A stretch of DNA of 64,000 nucleotides from Cyanobacteria bacterium FACHB-502 (GCA_014695325.1 JACJNZ010000048.1:186001-250000), one strand, 5' to 3'. Positions 48,857 through 57,688 are shown, counted from the stretch's first letter. Notes: a model not told the origin generated them from the sequence alone. Program-made: numbers and translations.

Positions 48857-50313
48857 AAGCGTTCGCATTTTTCTCAACCGCGCCTCTTTTGGATCGTCAA
48901 ACTCCTACCCAAGAACCTATGGCGGCTTTCTCGGACGATCGCATCCCGTCCTCTCACAGTGATCGATCCCACTTTTCTGATCGATCGCAGCAGCGTATCC
49001 TTGGTCAGTTTCAAGGGGATTGGGTCGACCGACTCAACCTGGATGAGATGTACGTGCTGATTGATGGTGTGCTGCCTTTTGAAGCCTGTCTTTACTATCA
49101 GGTTCTGCCGCTGTTTCTGGAGGGAAATCGGCTCAATCTCGGCATGGTCTACCCCGAAGATACCACGGCTGCCGACTACGTTCGCCGCATTATCTCCTAT
49201 CTCAACTACTCCCTGGTTGCCCGACGCATCACCACCGAAGCACTCCAGGCTACGCTCACGGCTTATCTCAATGCAGCCGAAAATAAGCAAAAGACCGATA
49301 AAAATCAGCTCGATCGAGTTAGTTTTGGGCATCATCGCCATGCCGGGCGAAATCGAGTCGCTCGTCCTGTGGATCAAAGTGAGCGGCTGACGCTCATCGT
49401 TGATAGCCCTGATGAGCTAGAAGAGGCAGCGGTTTCCGCAGAGCCAGAGCGCGTTGAAGAGCCGCCAATTGCTCCCCTGCAAACGCCAGTCATCACTTCG
49501 GCTCCGTCTATTGCTCACGATGAAGCTCTTGCAACCTGGCAACAGCCTTCTCTGCCGATCGCGAGCGAGGAGCAGTCCACCAGCAGCAAACCTTCAAGCC
49601 GTTCTGCAAATAATCCCCTGACGGCATCTGCCGCACTTCGACAACCTGTCCTGCCGCTCTTGCCTCAGCTTCCGGTTCTGCAACTTGATGCAAAACACCT
49701 CTCTGCTCCGGCAGAAGAACTCGTTACCCTGTCGCCAGAGGTTGTTCTGCAGGAATTGCTGGCACGAGTACTGGTGGGTGGAATCGGCAGACTTTATTTT
49801 GAGAATCATACCCACTACGGCAGGATTCTCTGGAGCCAGAACGGGGTGCTTCAGTCGGTTTTAGAAAATGTGCCGAGCGCCCTCTTTCAAAACCTTCTGG
49901 CCGCCCTGAAGCAGACCGCAAAAATTGCTTCCCCGATCGCAAATTACCCAAAACAGATTGAAACTGAATATCTCTATAGCCCTATGCTGGAGGGCACCGC
50001 CTCGCTGAAGTCGCGTGTCCTGCTGCGCTTTCGCTTTATGCTGAATGCGGGCAATGAAGAAGCAACCCTGCAAATTTTGAGAGGGGCTGCCCTCAAGTTT
50101 CACCAACAGCAGCAGATGAGAAAACTTGAACGGGACGCAATGGGCATTGCCAAACAGCTCCAGACTAAGCTAAATGAGATTCGCGATCAAACGCTGACCG
50201 GAGAAGGGCTTGCAAGCAGTTGTTTCGATGTACTGCCTGGATTGAGTCATTTGCTGCGCGGCATTGAGCAACAGCTCGACGAGTTGGGGGTTAAGGAATC
50301 TGATCAGCCCTAA
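48847..50313 (+). CDS. GspE/PilB N-terminal-domain protein lacking the ATPase motor
   Basis: 488 residues. About 60-140 is an MshEN/GspE N-terminal domain (LNLDEMYVLIDGVLPFEACLYYQ). A low-complexity Ser/Pro/Glu linker runs about 145-290. About 295-445 resembles the N-terminal half of the PilB motor (GRLYFENHTHYGRILWSQNG). The C-terminus is helical. Walker A and B motifs are absent, so it cannot hydrolyse ATP in the normal way; it may regulate type IV pilus assembly or bind c-di-GMP, as some MshEN domains do. The start could be ATG 48919 (MAAFSDDR) instead. Confidence 0.75.
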   Translation: MLRQAFAFFSTAPLLDRQTPTQEPMAAFSDDRIPSSHSDRSHFSDRSQQRILGQFQGDWVDRLNLDEMYVLIDGVLPFEACLYYQVLPLFLEGNRLNLGMVYPEDTTAADYVRRIISYLNYSLVARRITTEALQATLTAYLNAAENKQKTDKNQLDRVSFGHHRHAGRNRVARPVDQSERLTLIVDSPDELEEAAVSAEPERVEEPPIAPLQTPVITSAPSIAHDEALATWQQPSLPIASEEQSTSSKPSSRSANNPLTASAALRQPVLPLLPQLPVLQLDAKHLSAPAEELVTLSPEVVLQELLARVLVGGIGRLYFENHTHYGRILWSQNGVLQSVLENVPSALFQNLLAALKQTAKIASPIANYPKQIETEYLYSPMLEGTASLKSRVLLRFRFMLNAGNEEATLQILRGAALKFHQQQQMRKLERDAMGIAKQLQTKLNEIRDQTLTGEGLASSCFDVLPGLSHLLRGIEQQLDELGVKESDQP

Positions 50314-50718
50314 AAGATGATTTAAAGCAGTGAATCTTCGGCATGACCCCTCAATTTTCCCATGCTGCTCCCCATGCCGCCTAATTCCCAGGCTAAATTC
50401 TCTATGAGTTTCTTCAATAGATATCCATGAATAAGGGAGTTTGAACCCAGAAGGAATGCTGTAGCTCTCCCTGGAATTAGGAGCTAGGGGCGGTTTGGCA
50501 GCGATCGTGACCTGCACCAAATCCATCAAAATGCAAAAGAAGGGAACTAGCACTGCCAATTCCCCCTTAAATTCCAATTGATAAAGCTTGCCTTTACTGG
50601 CCGCAAACGTGCTGCAGGCAGTCTGGTAGCGTTGCTGACCTTGTTAATAACTGATGTTAAAACCGATCAGCAAATCGGCCCAATCGGCGAACCTCAGGGG
50701 AAACTGCTTTGTATCGCG
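50314..50718. other. Spacer between GspE-like and pam68 genes
   Basis: 405 bases between convergent genes. No credible gene, terminator or repeat is seen. Confidence 0.4.
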
Positions 50719-51270
50719 TCAGGATTTATCTTTGGACGACCGCCAAGCTTCGGTCATGCGTCCCCAGTTGGTTGTGAACTCTGACCAGCCCGCCAAGCTT
50801 CCCGGATTTTCTTCATCCCAGGAGGCAGAGAGTACGCCGTAGCTCAGCCCTAGAACGCCTAAACCAAACCAGCCGAGACTCGTCAGCAGCACTGCATAGG
50901 TCGGCACTTCAAACAAAGCATTGACCCGGATCAGATAGCTAACCACAAAGGTAGACATGCCCAGCGCAGTTGGAATCCCGCACAAAATCGCCATGCGTTT
51001 GATCATGCGCCGACTCACAGCATCGGGGATCGCAGCCTCTTGAGCAGTCGATCGCTTTACTGGCGGAGCCATCTGCTGGGCAACAGAACGCTTAGGCGCA
51101 TTTGCCGTAGAGGATGCTTTTGCGGGAGCCTTTGCTGGCGGCGCAACCGGGCTACTCTTGGGCGTTTTCTCAGCCTGCTTGCGGGTTTTGGCTGGTTCAA
51201 AGGGAAGCGACTGGCGCGACTCGCCGCCTTTTTTGCTTTTTGACGAGTCGGGCTGAGACTTGGAGGACAT
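50719..51270 (-). CDS. pam68: PAM68-family photosystem II assembly protein
   Basis: 183 residues. A Lys/Pro/Ala-rich cytoplasmic N-terminus (about 1-85) precedes two membrane segments (MAILCGIPTALGMSTFVVSY and VLLTSLGWFGLGVLGLSYGV) and a conserved SASWDEENPGSLAGWSEF tail. This is the DUF3464/PAM68 pattern. In Synechocystis the protein (Sll0933) helps insert chlorophyll into CP47 during PSII assembly and associates with ribosomes. It begins 6 bp after rpsO ends, so the two are co-transcribed. Confidence 0.92.
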   Translation of the reverse strand: MSSKSQPDSSKSKKGGESRQSLPFEPAKTRKQAEKTPKSSPVAPPAKAPAKASSTANAPKRSVAQQMAPPVKRSTAQEAAIPDAVSRRMIKRMAILCGIPTALGMSTFVVSYLIRVNALFEVPTYAVLLTSLGWFGLGVLGLSYGVLSASWDEENPGSLAGWSEFTTNWGRMTEAWRSSKDKS

Positions 51271-51276
51271 ACAGAT

Positions 51277-51546
51277 CTAACCCCGAATTCCTAACCGTGT
51301 GAGCAGAGCCCGATAGCGTTCCTGGTCTTGCTTTAAGATATAAGCCAACAACCGCTTCCGCTGACCGATCATCTTCAGCAGTCCCCGACGGGAAGCATGA
51401 TCTTTCTTGTTTTCGCGCAGGTGAAGACTGAGGCGATTAATACGCTCGGTCAGCATCGCAACTTGAACATCAGCCGATCCGGTATCCGTTTCGTGGATTT
51501 GATACTCAGAAATGATTTCCTGTTTACGCTCTTGCAGCAGTGACAT
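51277..51546 (-). CDS. rpsO: 30S ribosomal protein S15
   Basis: 89 residues, the standard length. [19 protein letters not shown] and [19 protein letters not shown] are the S15 signature. The C-terminus ends [13 protein letters not shown]. It binds the central domain of 16S rRNA early in assembly. It heads an operon with pam68 on the minus strand; the region upstream (51547-51674) must hold promoters for both this operon and the divergent channel gene. Confidence 0.97.
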   Translation of the reverse strand: MSLLQERKQEIISEYQIHETDTGSADVQVAMLTERINRLSLHLRENKKDHASRRGLLKMIGQRKRLLAYILKQDQERYRALLTRLGIRG

Positions 51547-51674
51547 GAACCAATTAAATCCCTAACGTAATAGAAATGCAGTCAACTATCTTATCACACT
51601 TACCTGGGTTAGGGTGAAGCCTCGGCAGTTTTGCGAATTTCAGGTCGGATTTTCTAAACAGTGGAGCGTAAAGC

Positions 51675-52721
51675 ATGCAGTCGCCCTTTCGGCGAGTTTT
51701 GACAGGCGTGGTGTTTTTGGGGATGACGATCGTGGGTGCCGTTTGGGGGTACTGGTGGTCGGGCTGCCCGCTTTTGGATGCGGTTTATATGGTGGTAATC
51801 ACCATCTTTGGGATTGGCTATGGCGAGTTTTGTCCGGTTTCTGGTTCAACTCGCATCTTTACGATGCTGGTAATTTTGGCAGGCGTGATATCGGTGTCAT
51901 TAATCTTAGGAGGCTTTGTCCAGATGGTGACAGAAGGCGAGATTAAGCAGGTGTTAGAGCATCGACGGAAAACGCAAGACCTGGCAAACCTGAAGAATCA
52001 CACGATTATTTGCGGCTTCGGGCGGATTGGGCAGGTGTTATCGCTGAAGCTGGCGGAGGAAAAGCAGCCTTTTTTGATTATCGACACCAGTGACGATCGC
52101 ATCACCCTGGCAGGAGAAATGGGCTATCACGTCTATCAGGGAAACGCGACCGATGAACACACGTTGCTGCAAGCAGGCATTGAACGGGCAAAGGCACTTG
52201 CAACCGTCCTGCCAGACGATGCTGCCAATGTGTTCATCACGCTGACTGCCAGAGGCTTAAACCCGCAGTTAATGATTGTGGCGCGGGGAGAGCTTGCCTC
52301 TACCGAAAAAAAGCTGCGCCTTGCCGGAGCTAATCATGTTGTCCTACCTGCTGCAATTAGCGGACAGCGGATGTCTAATTTAATCACCCATCCCAACACG
52401 ATCGAATTTCTGGAGCAAGGCGAAGAACGGACTCGGCTGAACGAACTGCTAACGCAAATCGATGTTCAGGTTGATGAGCTATCAATTTCTGTGAATTCGC
52501 CCTTGGTGGGACGGACGATCGCGGATTTGGAAGTGCGGGGACAGGGAACCTTTATTGTGGTTGCACTCAAGCGGCACGACCAGATTACGAATCATCCCGA
52601 CCCCAACCTGGGGCTTCATGCCGGAGATACGCTGATTGTGCTGGGGCATCGCGGTGACATTCCCCGATTTGCCGAACGCTATGCCATTAAGCAGTTGCGC
52701 TATCGCGGGGCACGCTGGTGA
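51675..52721 (+). CDS. Two-span potassium-channel-like protein with RCK (TrkA-N/TrkA-C) domains
   Basis: 348 residues. TM1 is VLTGVVFLGMTIVGAVWGYW, followed by a pore loop (DAVYMVVITIFGIGYGEF) and TM2 TMLVILAGVISVSLILGG. The RCK Rossmann domain (about 108-225) has IICGFGRIGQVLSLKLAEE and conserved acidic IDTSDD. TrkA-C lies at about 250-340. The pore filter reads GIGYGE rather than TVGYGD. K+ or mixed cation flux gated by a nucleotide or Ca2+ is expected from the family. The end overlaps the convergent MATE gene by 22 bp. Confidence 0.88.
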   Translation: MQSPFRRVLTGVVFLGMTIVGAVWGYWWSGCPLLDAVYMVVITIFGIGYGEFCPVSGSTRIFTMLVILAGVISVSLILGGFVQMVTEGEIKQVLEHRRKTQDLANLKNHTIICGFGRIGQVLSLKLAEEKQPFLIIDTSDDRITLAGEMGYHVYQGNATDEHTLLQAGIERAKALATVLPDDAANVFITLTARGLNPQLMIVARGELASTEKKLRLAGANHVVLPAAISGQRMSNLITHPNTIEFLEQGEERTRLNELLTQIDVQVDELSISVNSPLVGRTIADLEVRGQGTFIVVALKRHDQITNHPDPNLGLHAGDTLIVLGHRGDIPRFAERYAIKQLRYRGARW

Positions 52722-54082
52722 GGGGTAACGGTGCGAAGAACTGTAGTGCTAAATCGCCAGGTGAGAATGCTTGCAGCAAACGCCAAGCCGATCGCCAACC
52801 CCCACCACAGTCCCATTCCGCCGTAGCCTAAGCGCAGTCCCAGCAGATAGCCGCAGGACAAACCCAAGCCCCAGTAAGCAATCAAGCCAATCAGCATAGG
52901 AACTCGCGTGTCTTTCAATCCGCGCAGCGCACCGACGGCTGTAACCTGAAGCCCGTCCACAATTTGAAACATTGCTGCCACGCCTAACAGCTGCTCTGCC
53001 AGCAGGACGACTGCCTGATTTGCCGGGTCGTTGATATCAAGGTAAAGGGAGACGATCGCTTCTGGTACAGTCCAGAACAACATTGCCATTGCCGCCATAA
53101 ACAGCACCCCCAATCCCATTCCGGTGTAGCCTGCCCGCTTTGCTCCCCGAAAGTCTCCCTGTCCTAGGCGTTGGCCCACCAGCACGGTTGTGGCAAACGA
53201 AACTCCGAGCGGAATCATAAACGTAATGGCAGCAGTTTGCAGAGCGATCTGATGCGCTGCCAGCGTTACTGTACCCAGTTGACCCATGAGAAAGGTGGTC
53301 ACGGTAAATAGTCCGGCTTCAGCCGCCGTCAGAATGCCGATCGGAATCCCTACATGCAGCAGCTCCCGAAACAGGCGACCCTCTAGGACGTGCAGGTTTT
53401 GGAAGATGCCGTACTGCTGATACCGAGGCTGCTGACAGTAAAAGAGCAGTGCTAGAAACATTGCCCACAGCGACAAACTGCTGGCGTAGCCAATTCCCGC
53501 TAAACCGAGTGCAGGCAAACCCAGCTTGCCAAACATCAGTACGTAGTTTCCAGCAATGTTGAAGAGCGTGCCGCAGACCATAATCACAATCACCGGACGC
53601 GGCTGAGACAGTGCAGAGACAAAATGCCGCAGCACCGCAAAGCCCAACCCTGCTGGGAAGCCCCAGACGATCGCCTGCAGGTAGGCCGCCGATTGAACTG
53701 TAACCGATTCGGATTGACCCAGCCAGAGAAAGAGAGGACGGGGAAATGCCAGCAGCAGCATGAGCGGCAGCGTCATCAGCATTGCCAGCCACATTCCCTG
53801 CTGCACCACGCGCCCGACCTCACGAGTTTGACCTGCCCCGAACGCAGATGCCGCTAAAGGACTGACCGCAGAGACAATCGAAGAACTCACCAGCAGACAA
53901 GCCTGAAACGTCGTCGCGCCCAATCCGCCTGCCGCCAGCACTTCGCCGCCCAGTAAGCCCATCATCACTGTATCGACAAAGCCTGTAGCTGCCTGCGCCA
54001 ACTGTGCTCCCGCTAGGGGAACCGCCAGGGTTAAAGAGGCTCTCACTTCGGAGGTGAGCTGCGATCGAGTCATTTGAAGCAT
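52700..54082 (-). CDS. MATE-family multidrug exporter
   Basis: 460 residues with twelve membrane segments in two homologous bundles. VPLAGAQLAQAATGFVDTVM opens the first, and PIGILTAAEAGLFTVTTFLMG the second. The N-terminal half contains LAASAFGAGQTREVGRVVQQG, and the second the matching GQRLGQGDFRGAKRAGY. Export is driven by Na+ or H+. The substrate is unknown. An upstream in-frame frame is absent; ATG 54082 is followed quickly by a second Met (MLQM). Confidence 0.92.
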   Translation of the reverse strand: MLQMTRSQLTSEVRASLTLAVPLAGAQLAQAATGFVDTVMMGLLGGEVLAAGGLGATTFQACLLVSSSIVSAVSPLAASAFGAGQTREVGRVVQQGMWLAMLMTLPLMLLLAFPRPLFLWLGQSESVTVQSAAYLQAIVWGFPAGLGFAVLRHFVSALSQPRPVIVIMVCGTLFNIAGNYVLMFGKLGLPALGLAGIGYASSLSLWAMFLALLFYCQQPRYQQYGIFQNLHVLEGRLFRELLHVGIPIGILTAAEAGLFTVTTFLMGQLGTVTLAAHQIALQTAAITFMIPLGVSFATTVLVGQRLGQGDFRGAKRAGYTGMGLGVLFMAAMAMLFWTVPEAIVSLYLDINDPANQAVVLLAEQLLGVAAMFQIVDGLQVTAVGALRGLKDTRVPMLIGLIAYWGLGLSCGYLLGLRLGYGGMGLWWGLAIGLAFAASILTWRFSTTVLRTVTPHQRAPR

Positions 54083-54206
54083 GGGTGGCGAAAGATAGAT
54101 TTTGCAAACAGACAGACCATCTACCCTACCAGCCTCTCTGATCCTTTGCCTTCATCCATCCTAGTGAAATGAAAAGGGAGGTTATTGGGAATCTATTGCA
54201 ATAATC

Positions 54207-54235
54207 TTGACAGAGATTTGCAATAAATCTAAGAT
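54207..54235 (+). promoter_or_regulatory. Sigma70-type promoter of the small RNA, with flanking TTGCAATAA repeats
   Basis: TTGACA (54207-54212), a 17-bp spacer and TAAGAT (54230-54235): the -35 is perfect. The word TTGCAATAA occurs at 54196-54204, just upstream of the -35, and again at 54218-54226, in the spacer, 22 bp apart. That arrangement suggests a repressor operator. A Fur-type site is a possibility, not shown. Confidence 0.75.
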
Positions 54236-54241
54236 AATCTA

Positions 54242-54303
54242 CATTGTTCTCCTCTCAAGGATCGGTGGTGGGGTTGGTCGGTTGGCTAGCCCCCCATTTT
54301 TTA
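54242..54303 (+). ncRNA. Small regulatory RNA, possibly IsaR1-like
   Basis: The start is inferred 7 nt after the -10 box and the end in the T-run. The RNA is about 62 nt. Its 5' part, ACATTGTTCTCCTCTCAAGG, is unstructured and carries CTCCTC, complementary to Shine-Dalgarno sequences. Its 3' part is a 10-bp terminator hairpin. Length, anti-Shine-Dalgarno 5' end and repressor-like promoter repeats recall IsaR1, the Fur-controlled iron-stress sRNA of Synechocystis that lowers photosynthetic gene expression. That identity is from memory and unverified; the existence of an sRNA is much better supported. Confidence 0.65.
54270..54303 (+). terminator. Intrinsic terminator of the small RNA
   Basis: GGGGTTGGTC (54270-54279) pairs with GGCTAGCCCC (54284-54293), including three G:U pairs, over a GGTT loop. 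CCA and T6 follow. Confidence 0.85.
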
Positions 54304-54484
54304 TTTAAAGGTAGGGAGGCGGGGGGTGAAGGATTTGTAATACATCATACTACAACCAGCAACGTGGGTGGATATGGAAGTGGGTGGACATAAAGGATAG
54401 GGGTAACTTGCTGTGCCTGCTTGTGTAACAGATAGGAGTTAGACAGACGGAAGCTAGAGGGATCAGCTCATTCCTGAAGGACGG

Positions 54485-54522
54485 GCAGTACCCGAAGGGC
54501 AGACAGACAGTACCCGAAGGGC
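54485..54522. repeat. 16-bp direct repeat
   Basis: CAGTACCCGAAGGGC occurs twice (within 54485-54500 and 54507-54522) in the crtH upstream region. Function unknown. Confidence 0.7.
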
Positions 54523-54591
54523 GGACAATATTAGGGTTAAGATGATCTGCTACTGTGCTACAAAGGTGCGAATTAACGGTGCGACTGTGCG

Positions 54592-56208
54592 ATGTCGGAT
54601 ATTTCTGCTCAAAGTTCTGATTTCAGCCTGCCTCAGTCCGATCGCCTCATGCTTGCTCGATCGGGGAACGGTGAATTGGATGCGATCGTAATAGGCTCTG
54701 GGATTGGGGGTCTAGTGGCGGCGACTCAGCTTGCGGCAAAAGGGGCAAAGGTGCTGGTGCTGGAGCGGTATTTGATTCCGGGGGGCAGTGCGGGGTATTT
54801 TGAGCGGTTCCCTTCTGGGGAAAATTCGGAGCAGCGGGGCTATCGGTTTGATGTGGGAGCCTCGATGATTTTTGGCTTTGGCAGCGAAGGAACGACGAAT
54901 TTGCTCAGTCGGGCGCTGCAAGCGGTGAATGTGAGTCTAGAAACGATTCCCGATCCAGTGCAGGTGCATTACCATTTGCCGAGTGGTGAGACGATTCGAG
55001 TTCATCGGGATTATGAGAAGTTTTTACAGGAACTGATCGATCGCTTTCCCCAGGAGCAAGCAGGAATTCGCCGTTTCTATGACGAGTGCTGGCAGGTATT
55101 TCGCTGTCTGAATCAGATGGATCTGCTGTCGCTGGAAGAGCCGCGTTATTTGATGCGATCGTTCTTCCAGCATCCGTTTGCCTGTCTGGGTTTGGCGCGT
55201 TATCTGCCGCAAAACGTGGGCGGGGTTGCGCGTCGCTTCATTCGTGATCCTCAACTGTTGCGATGGATTGATCTGGAATGCTACATCTGGTCGGTTGTGC
55301 GGGCAGATCGTACACCCATGATCAATGCGGGAATGGTGTTTAGCGATCGACACTACGGCGGGGTTCGGTATCCCAAGGGAGGCGTGGGACAAATCGCCCA
55401 AAAGCTCGTGGAGGGCTTGGAGAAAACGGGAGGACAGATTCGCTATCGATCGCGGGTGACAGAAATTTTGTGCGAGGCGGGAAGAGCCGTTGGGGTGAGG
55501 CTGGCATCGGGTGAAGTGCTGCGGGCAAAGCGAATTGTCTCAAACGCGACGCGATGGGACACCTTTAGTAAACTGCTGCCGCGATCGATTCTGCCTCCGC
55601 AAGAGGTCAAGTGGCAGCAACGCTATCAGAAATCACCCAGTTTTTTCAGCCTACATCTGGGAGTTCGAGGTGAGGTTTTGCCAATCGGAACCGACTGCCA
55701 TCATGTGGTGCTGGAAGACTGGACCCAAATGGAAACCGCACGGGGAACGCTTTTTGTGTCGATCCCGACGCTGCTTGATCCTGCTCTGGCTCCGAGTGGA
55801 CATCATATTATTCATGCCTTTACGCCCGACTGGATTCACGACTGGCAAAACCTTTCGCCCACAGATTATCAGAAGCAAAAAGCAGCCGTTGCCGCTCAGA
55901 TCATCGATCGCTTAAACGCCGTTTTTCCGGGTTTGCGAAAGGCGATCGTTTATCAAGAAGCCGGAACACCCCGCACTCACCGCCGCTTTCTCGGACGGAC
56001 TGATGGCACCTATGGACCGATCCCCGCTCGAAAGCTCCTGGGATTGCTGGGAATGCCCCTGAATCGAACAGCGATCGCGGGACTTTACTGCGTTGGAGAC
56101 AGCACATTTCCAGGGCAGGGTTTAAATGCCGTTGCCTTTTCAGGCTTTGCCTGTGCCCATCGCATTGCTGTGGATTTGGGATTAGAGCCAGGATTTTTGT
56201 CGCTCTAA
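54592..56208 (+). CDS. crtH: Carotenoid (prolycopene) isomerase, CrtISO type
   Basis: 538 residues. An N-terminal FAD-binding Rossmann motif (DAIVIGSGIGGLVAATQLA then LERYLIPGGSAGYF) is followed by GYRFDVGASMIFGFG. The C-terminal flavin motif is GLYCVGDSTFPGQGLNAVAF. Length and motifs match cyanobacterial CrtH, which converts poly-cis lycopene from the ZDS route to all-trans lycopene for beta-carotene and xanthophyll synthesis. It starts ATG 54592, close after the repeats. Confidence 0.94.
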   Translation: MSDISAQSSDFSLPQSDRLMLARSGNGELDAIVIGSGIGGLVAATQLAAKGAKVLVLERYLIPGGSAGYFERFPSGENSEQRGYRFDVGASMIFGFGSEGTTNLLSRALQAVNVSLETIPDPVQVHYHLPSGETIRVHRDYEKFLQELIDRFPQEQAGIRRFYDECWQVFRCLNQMDLLSLEEPRYLMRSFFQHPFACLGLARYLPQNVGGVARRFIRDPQLLRWIDLECYIWSVVRADRTPMINAGMVFSDRHYGGVRYPKGGVGQIAQKLVEGLEKTGGQIRYRSRVTEILCEAGRAVGVRLASGEVLRAKRIVSNATRWDTFSKLLPRSILPPQEVKWQQRYQKSPSFFSLHLGVRGEVLPIGTDCHHVVLEDWTQMETARGTLFVSIPTLLDPALAPSGHHIIHAFTPDWIHDWQNLSPTDYQKQKAAVAAQIIDRLNAVFPGLRKAIVYQEAGTPRTHRRFLGRTDGTYGPIPARKLLGLLGMPLNRTAIAGLYCVGDSTFPGQGLNAVAFSGFACAHRIAVDLGLEPGFLSL

Positions 56209-56516
56209 TCAGAGATGCTTAACAACTGCTGCTGAAATCACCCCTTTGGCAGCTAGAATTCCTGCGTTTGGATGAGGCTTCTGTTTCTCTGTAGCTAGAC
56301 AATCAACCCATGAGAAATGAACACCGTTGTCTTATGACTGCGGAAAGATGTCATTGATTCAAAAAATGCTTAATTCTTGCGAGGGTTGAGATAGCTCTTT
56401 CTTTTGTATCAGTTTGTATCAGAAATTGCTTTCTAACCATACGGCATTTCTCAGGCGAACCCTCACAGAAAGCGACGCCCTTTCTCCCCATTTCCACTAC
56501 AACCTTAGTTCGAGCT
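56209..56516. other. crtH-SBP spacer
   Basis: 308 bases. A TTTGTATCAG word is directly repeated near 56403-56422. No gene or terminator is identified. Confidence 0.35.
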
Positions 56517-57326
56517 ATGTTCAAACGATTTAAGTTTCTATTGACAGTCCTCTTCTCCACACTGTTAACCATTTCGGTGATGACTGCCTGTAATGCTAAC
56601 CAAAATGCAGGAAGCGGCAGCGGCAGCAGAACGGTAACAATGGCAACTTCTGCGGACTATCCTCCCTATGAGTATGTTGATTCGAGTTCGGGAAGTCAGG
56701 AAATTATCGGTTTTGATGTTGACATTGCAAAGGAAATTACCAGCAGGCTGGGCTACGATCTGCAAATTCAAAATATTGATTTCAACGGTTTAGTTTCGGC
56801 ACTGCAAACAAAGCGAGCCGACTTTGTGATGGCAGGCATGACTCCGACCCCAGAGCGCAAGCAAAGCGTTGATTTTTCTCGCATCTACTACGAAGCGAAA
56901 AACACGATCGTCGCCAGACAGGGCAGCAATTTCAGAACGACTGATGCGTTGAAAGGCAAGACCGTTGCCGTCCAGCTTGGTACGATTCAAGAAGGAGTTG
57001 CGAAAGATCTCAACGAAGAGAAAAACTTGGGCCTCAACATTAAGCCGCTTAACCGAATTAATGAAATTATTCAGGAATTAAAGGCAGGGCGAATCGAAGC
57101 AGCGATTGTTGAAGACACCGTTGCAAAGGGCTATGTTGAGTCCAATCCTGACCTGGAATTCAACACAATTCCCAACGCAGGAGAAGCAGGTTCAGCAATT
57201 GCTTTCCCGAAAGGGTCTGAGCTGACGGCTGAATTCGATCGCGTTCTGGGCGAAATGATTGAGAACGGCAAAGTAGAAGAGCTCGTAAGCAAGTGGTTTA
57301 GCACTTCTGTACCGGCAGCAAAATAG
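56517..57326 (+). CDS. Polar amino acid ABC transporter substrate-binding lipoprotein
   Basis: 269 residues. The signal peptide ends in a lipobox, VMTAC, with Cys25 as the lipidation site, followed by a Gly/Ser tether. The mature part is a family 3 solute-binding protein: ATSADYPPYEYVD and IGFDVDIAKEITSRLGYDL in lobe 1, and DFVMAGMTPTPERKQSVDFS as signature. It binds a polar amino acid such as glutamine, arginine or glutamate in the periplasm. The permease and ATPase follow on the same strand after 362 bp. Confidence 0.93.
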   Translation: MFKRFKFLLTVLFSTLLTISVMTACNANQNAGSGSGSRTVTMATSADYPPYEYVDSSSGSQEIIGFDVDIAKEITSRLGYDLQIQNIDFNGLVSALQTKRADFVMAGMTPTPERKQSVDFSRIYYEAKNTIVARQGSNFRTTDALKGKTVAVQLGTIQEGVAKDLNEEKNLGLNIKPLNRINEIIQELKAGRIEAAIVEDTVAKGYVESNPDLEFNTIPNAGEAGSAIAFPKGSELTAEFDRVLGEMIENGKVEELVSKWFSTSVPAAK

Positions 57327-57688
57327 TGGAACTGGAGCAGGAGATCGATCGAAGGATTAGATTGAGGAAATTAAACATCGTCAACTCCGATGTAATTCTG
57401 AAAGTCTAAAGGAATGTTTGAAGAGTGTTCTCGGTTCTAAATTGCCCCTTAGACTTCCCAATCCTGGAGGACTTTGAGGACTTCTAGAAAACTTTTAGAG
57501 AGCTAGATTTCTTCCAGAATTGGCCTGTTAAGGGAGTAATTCGCAATCAGCACTGTTCAAACATTCCTGTTCAAACCTTCTTTGATTCTGGCGATCGGTT
57601 CCTGCGCTTTTAGTATCTAATTACTCGCTTTTTTGAGCCGATTTATTGGATTGTTTAGAAGTTATTTCTTGATAACGATTATTTGACA
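57327..57688. other. SBP-permease spacer
   Basis: 362 bases inside a transporter cluster. CTGTTCAAAC is directly repeated near 57556-57580. No terminator or gene is clear. A second promoter for the permease-ATPase pair is possible. Confidence 0.4.

Larger units (their letters stand above)
54083..54591. other. Spacer between MATE and crtH genes, containing a small RNA gene
   Basis: 509 bases. It holds the small RNA unit at 54207-54303 and a 16-bp direct repeat (CAGTACCCGAAGGGC core) at 54485-54500 and 54507-54522. The crtH promoter region follows. No protein gene is seen. Confidence 0.6.
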
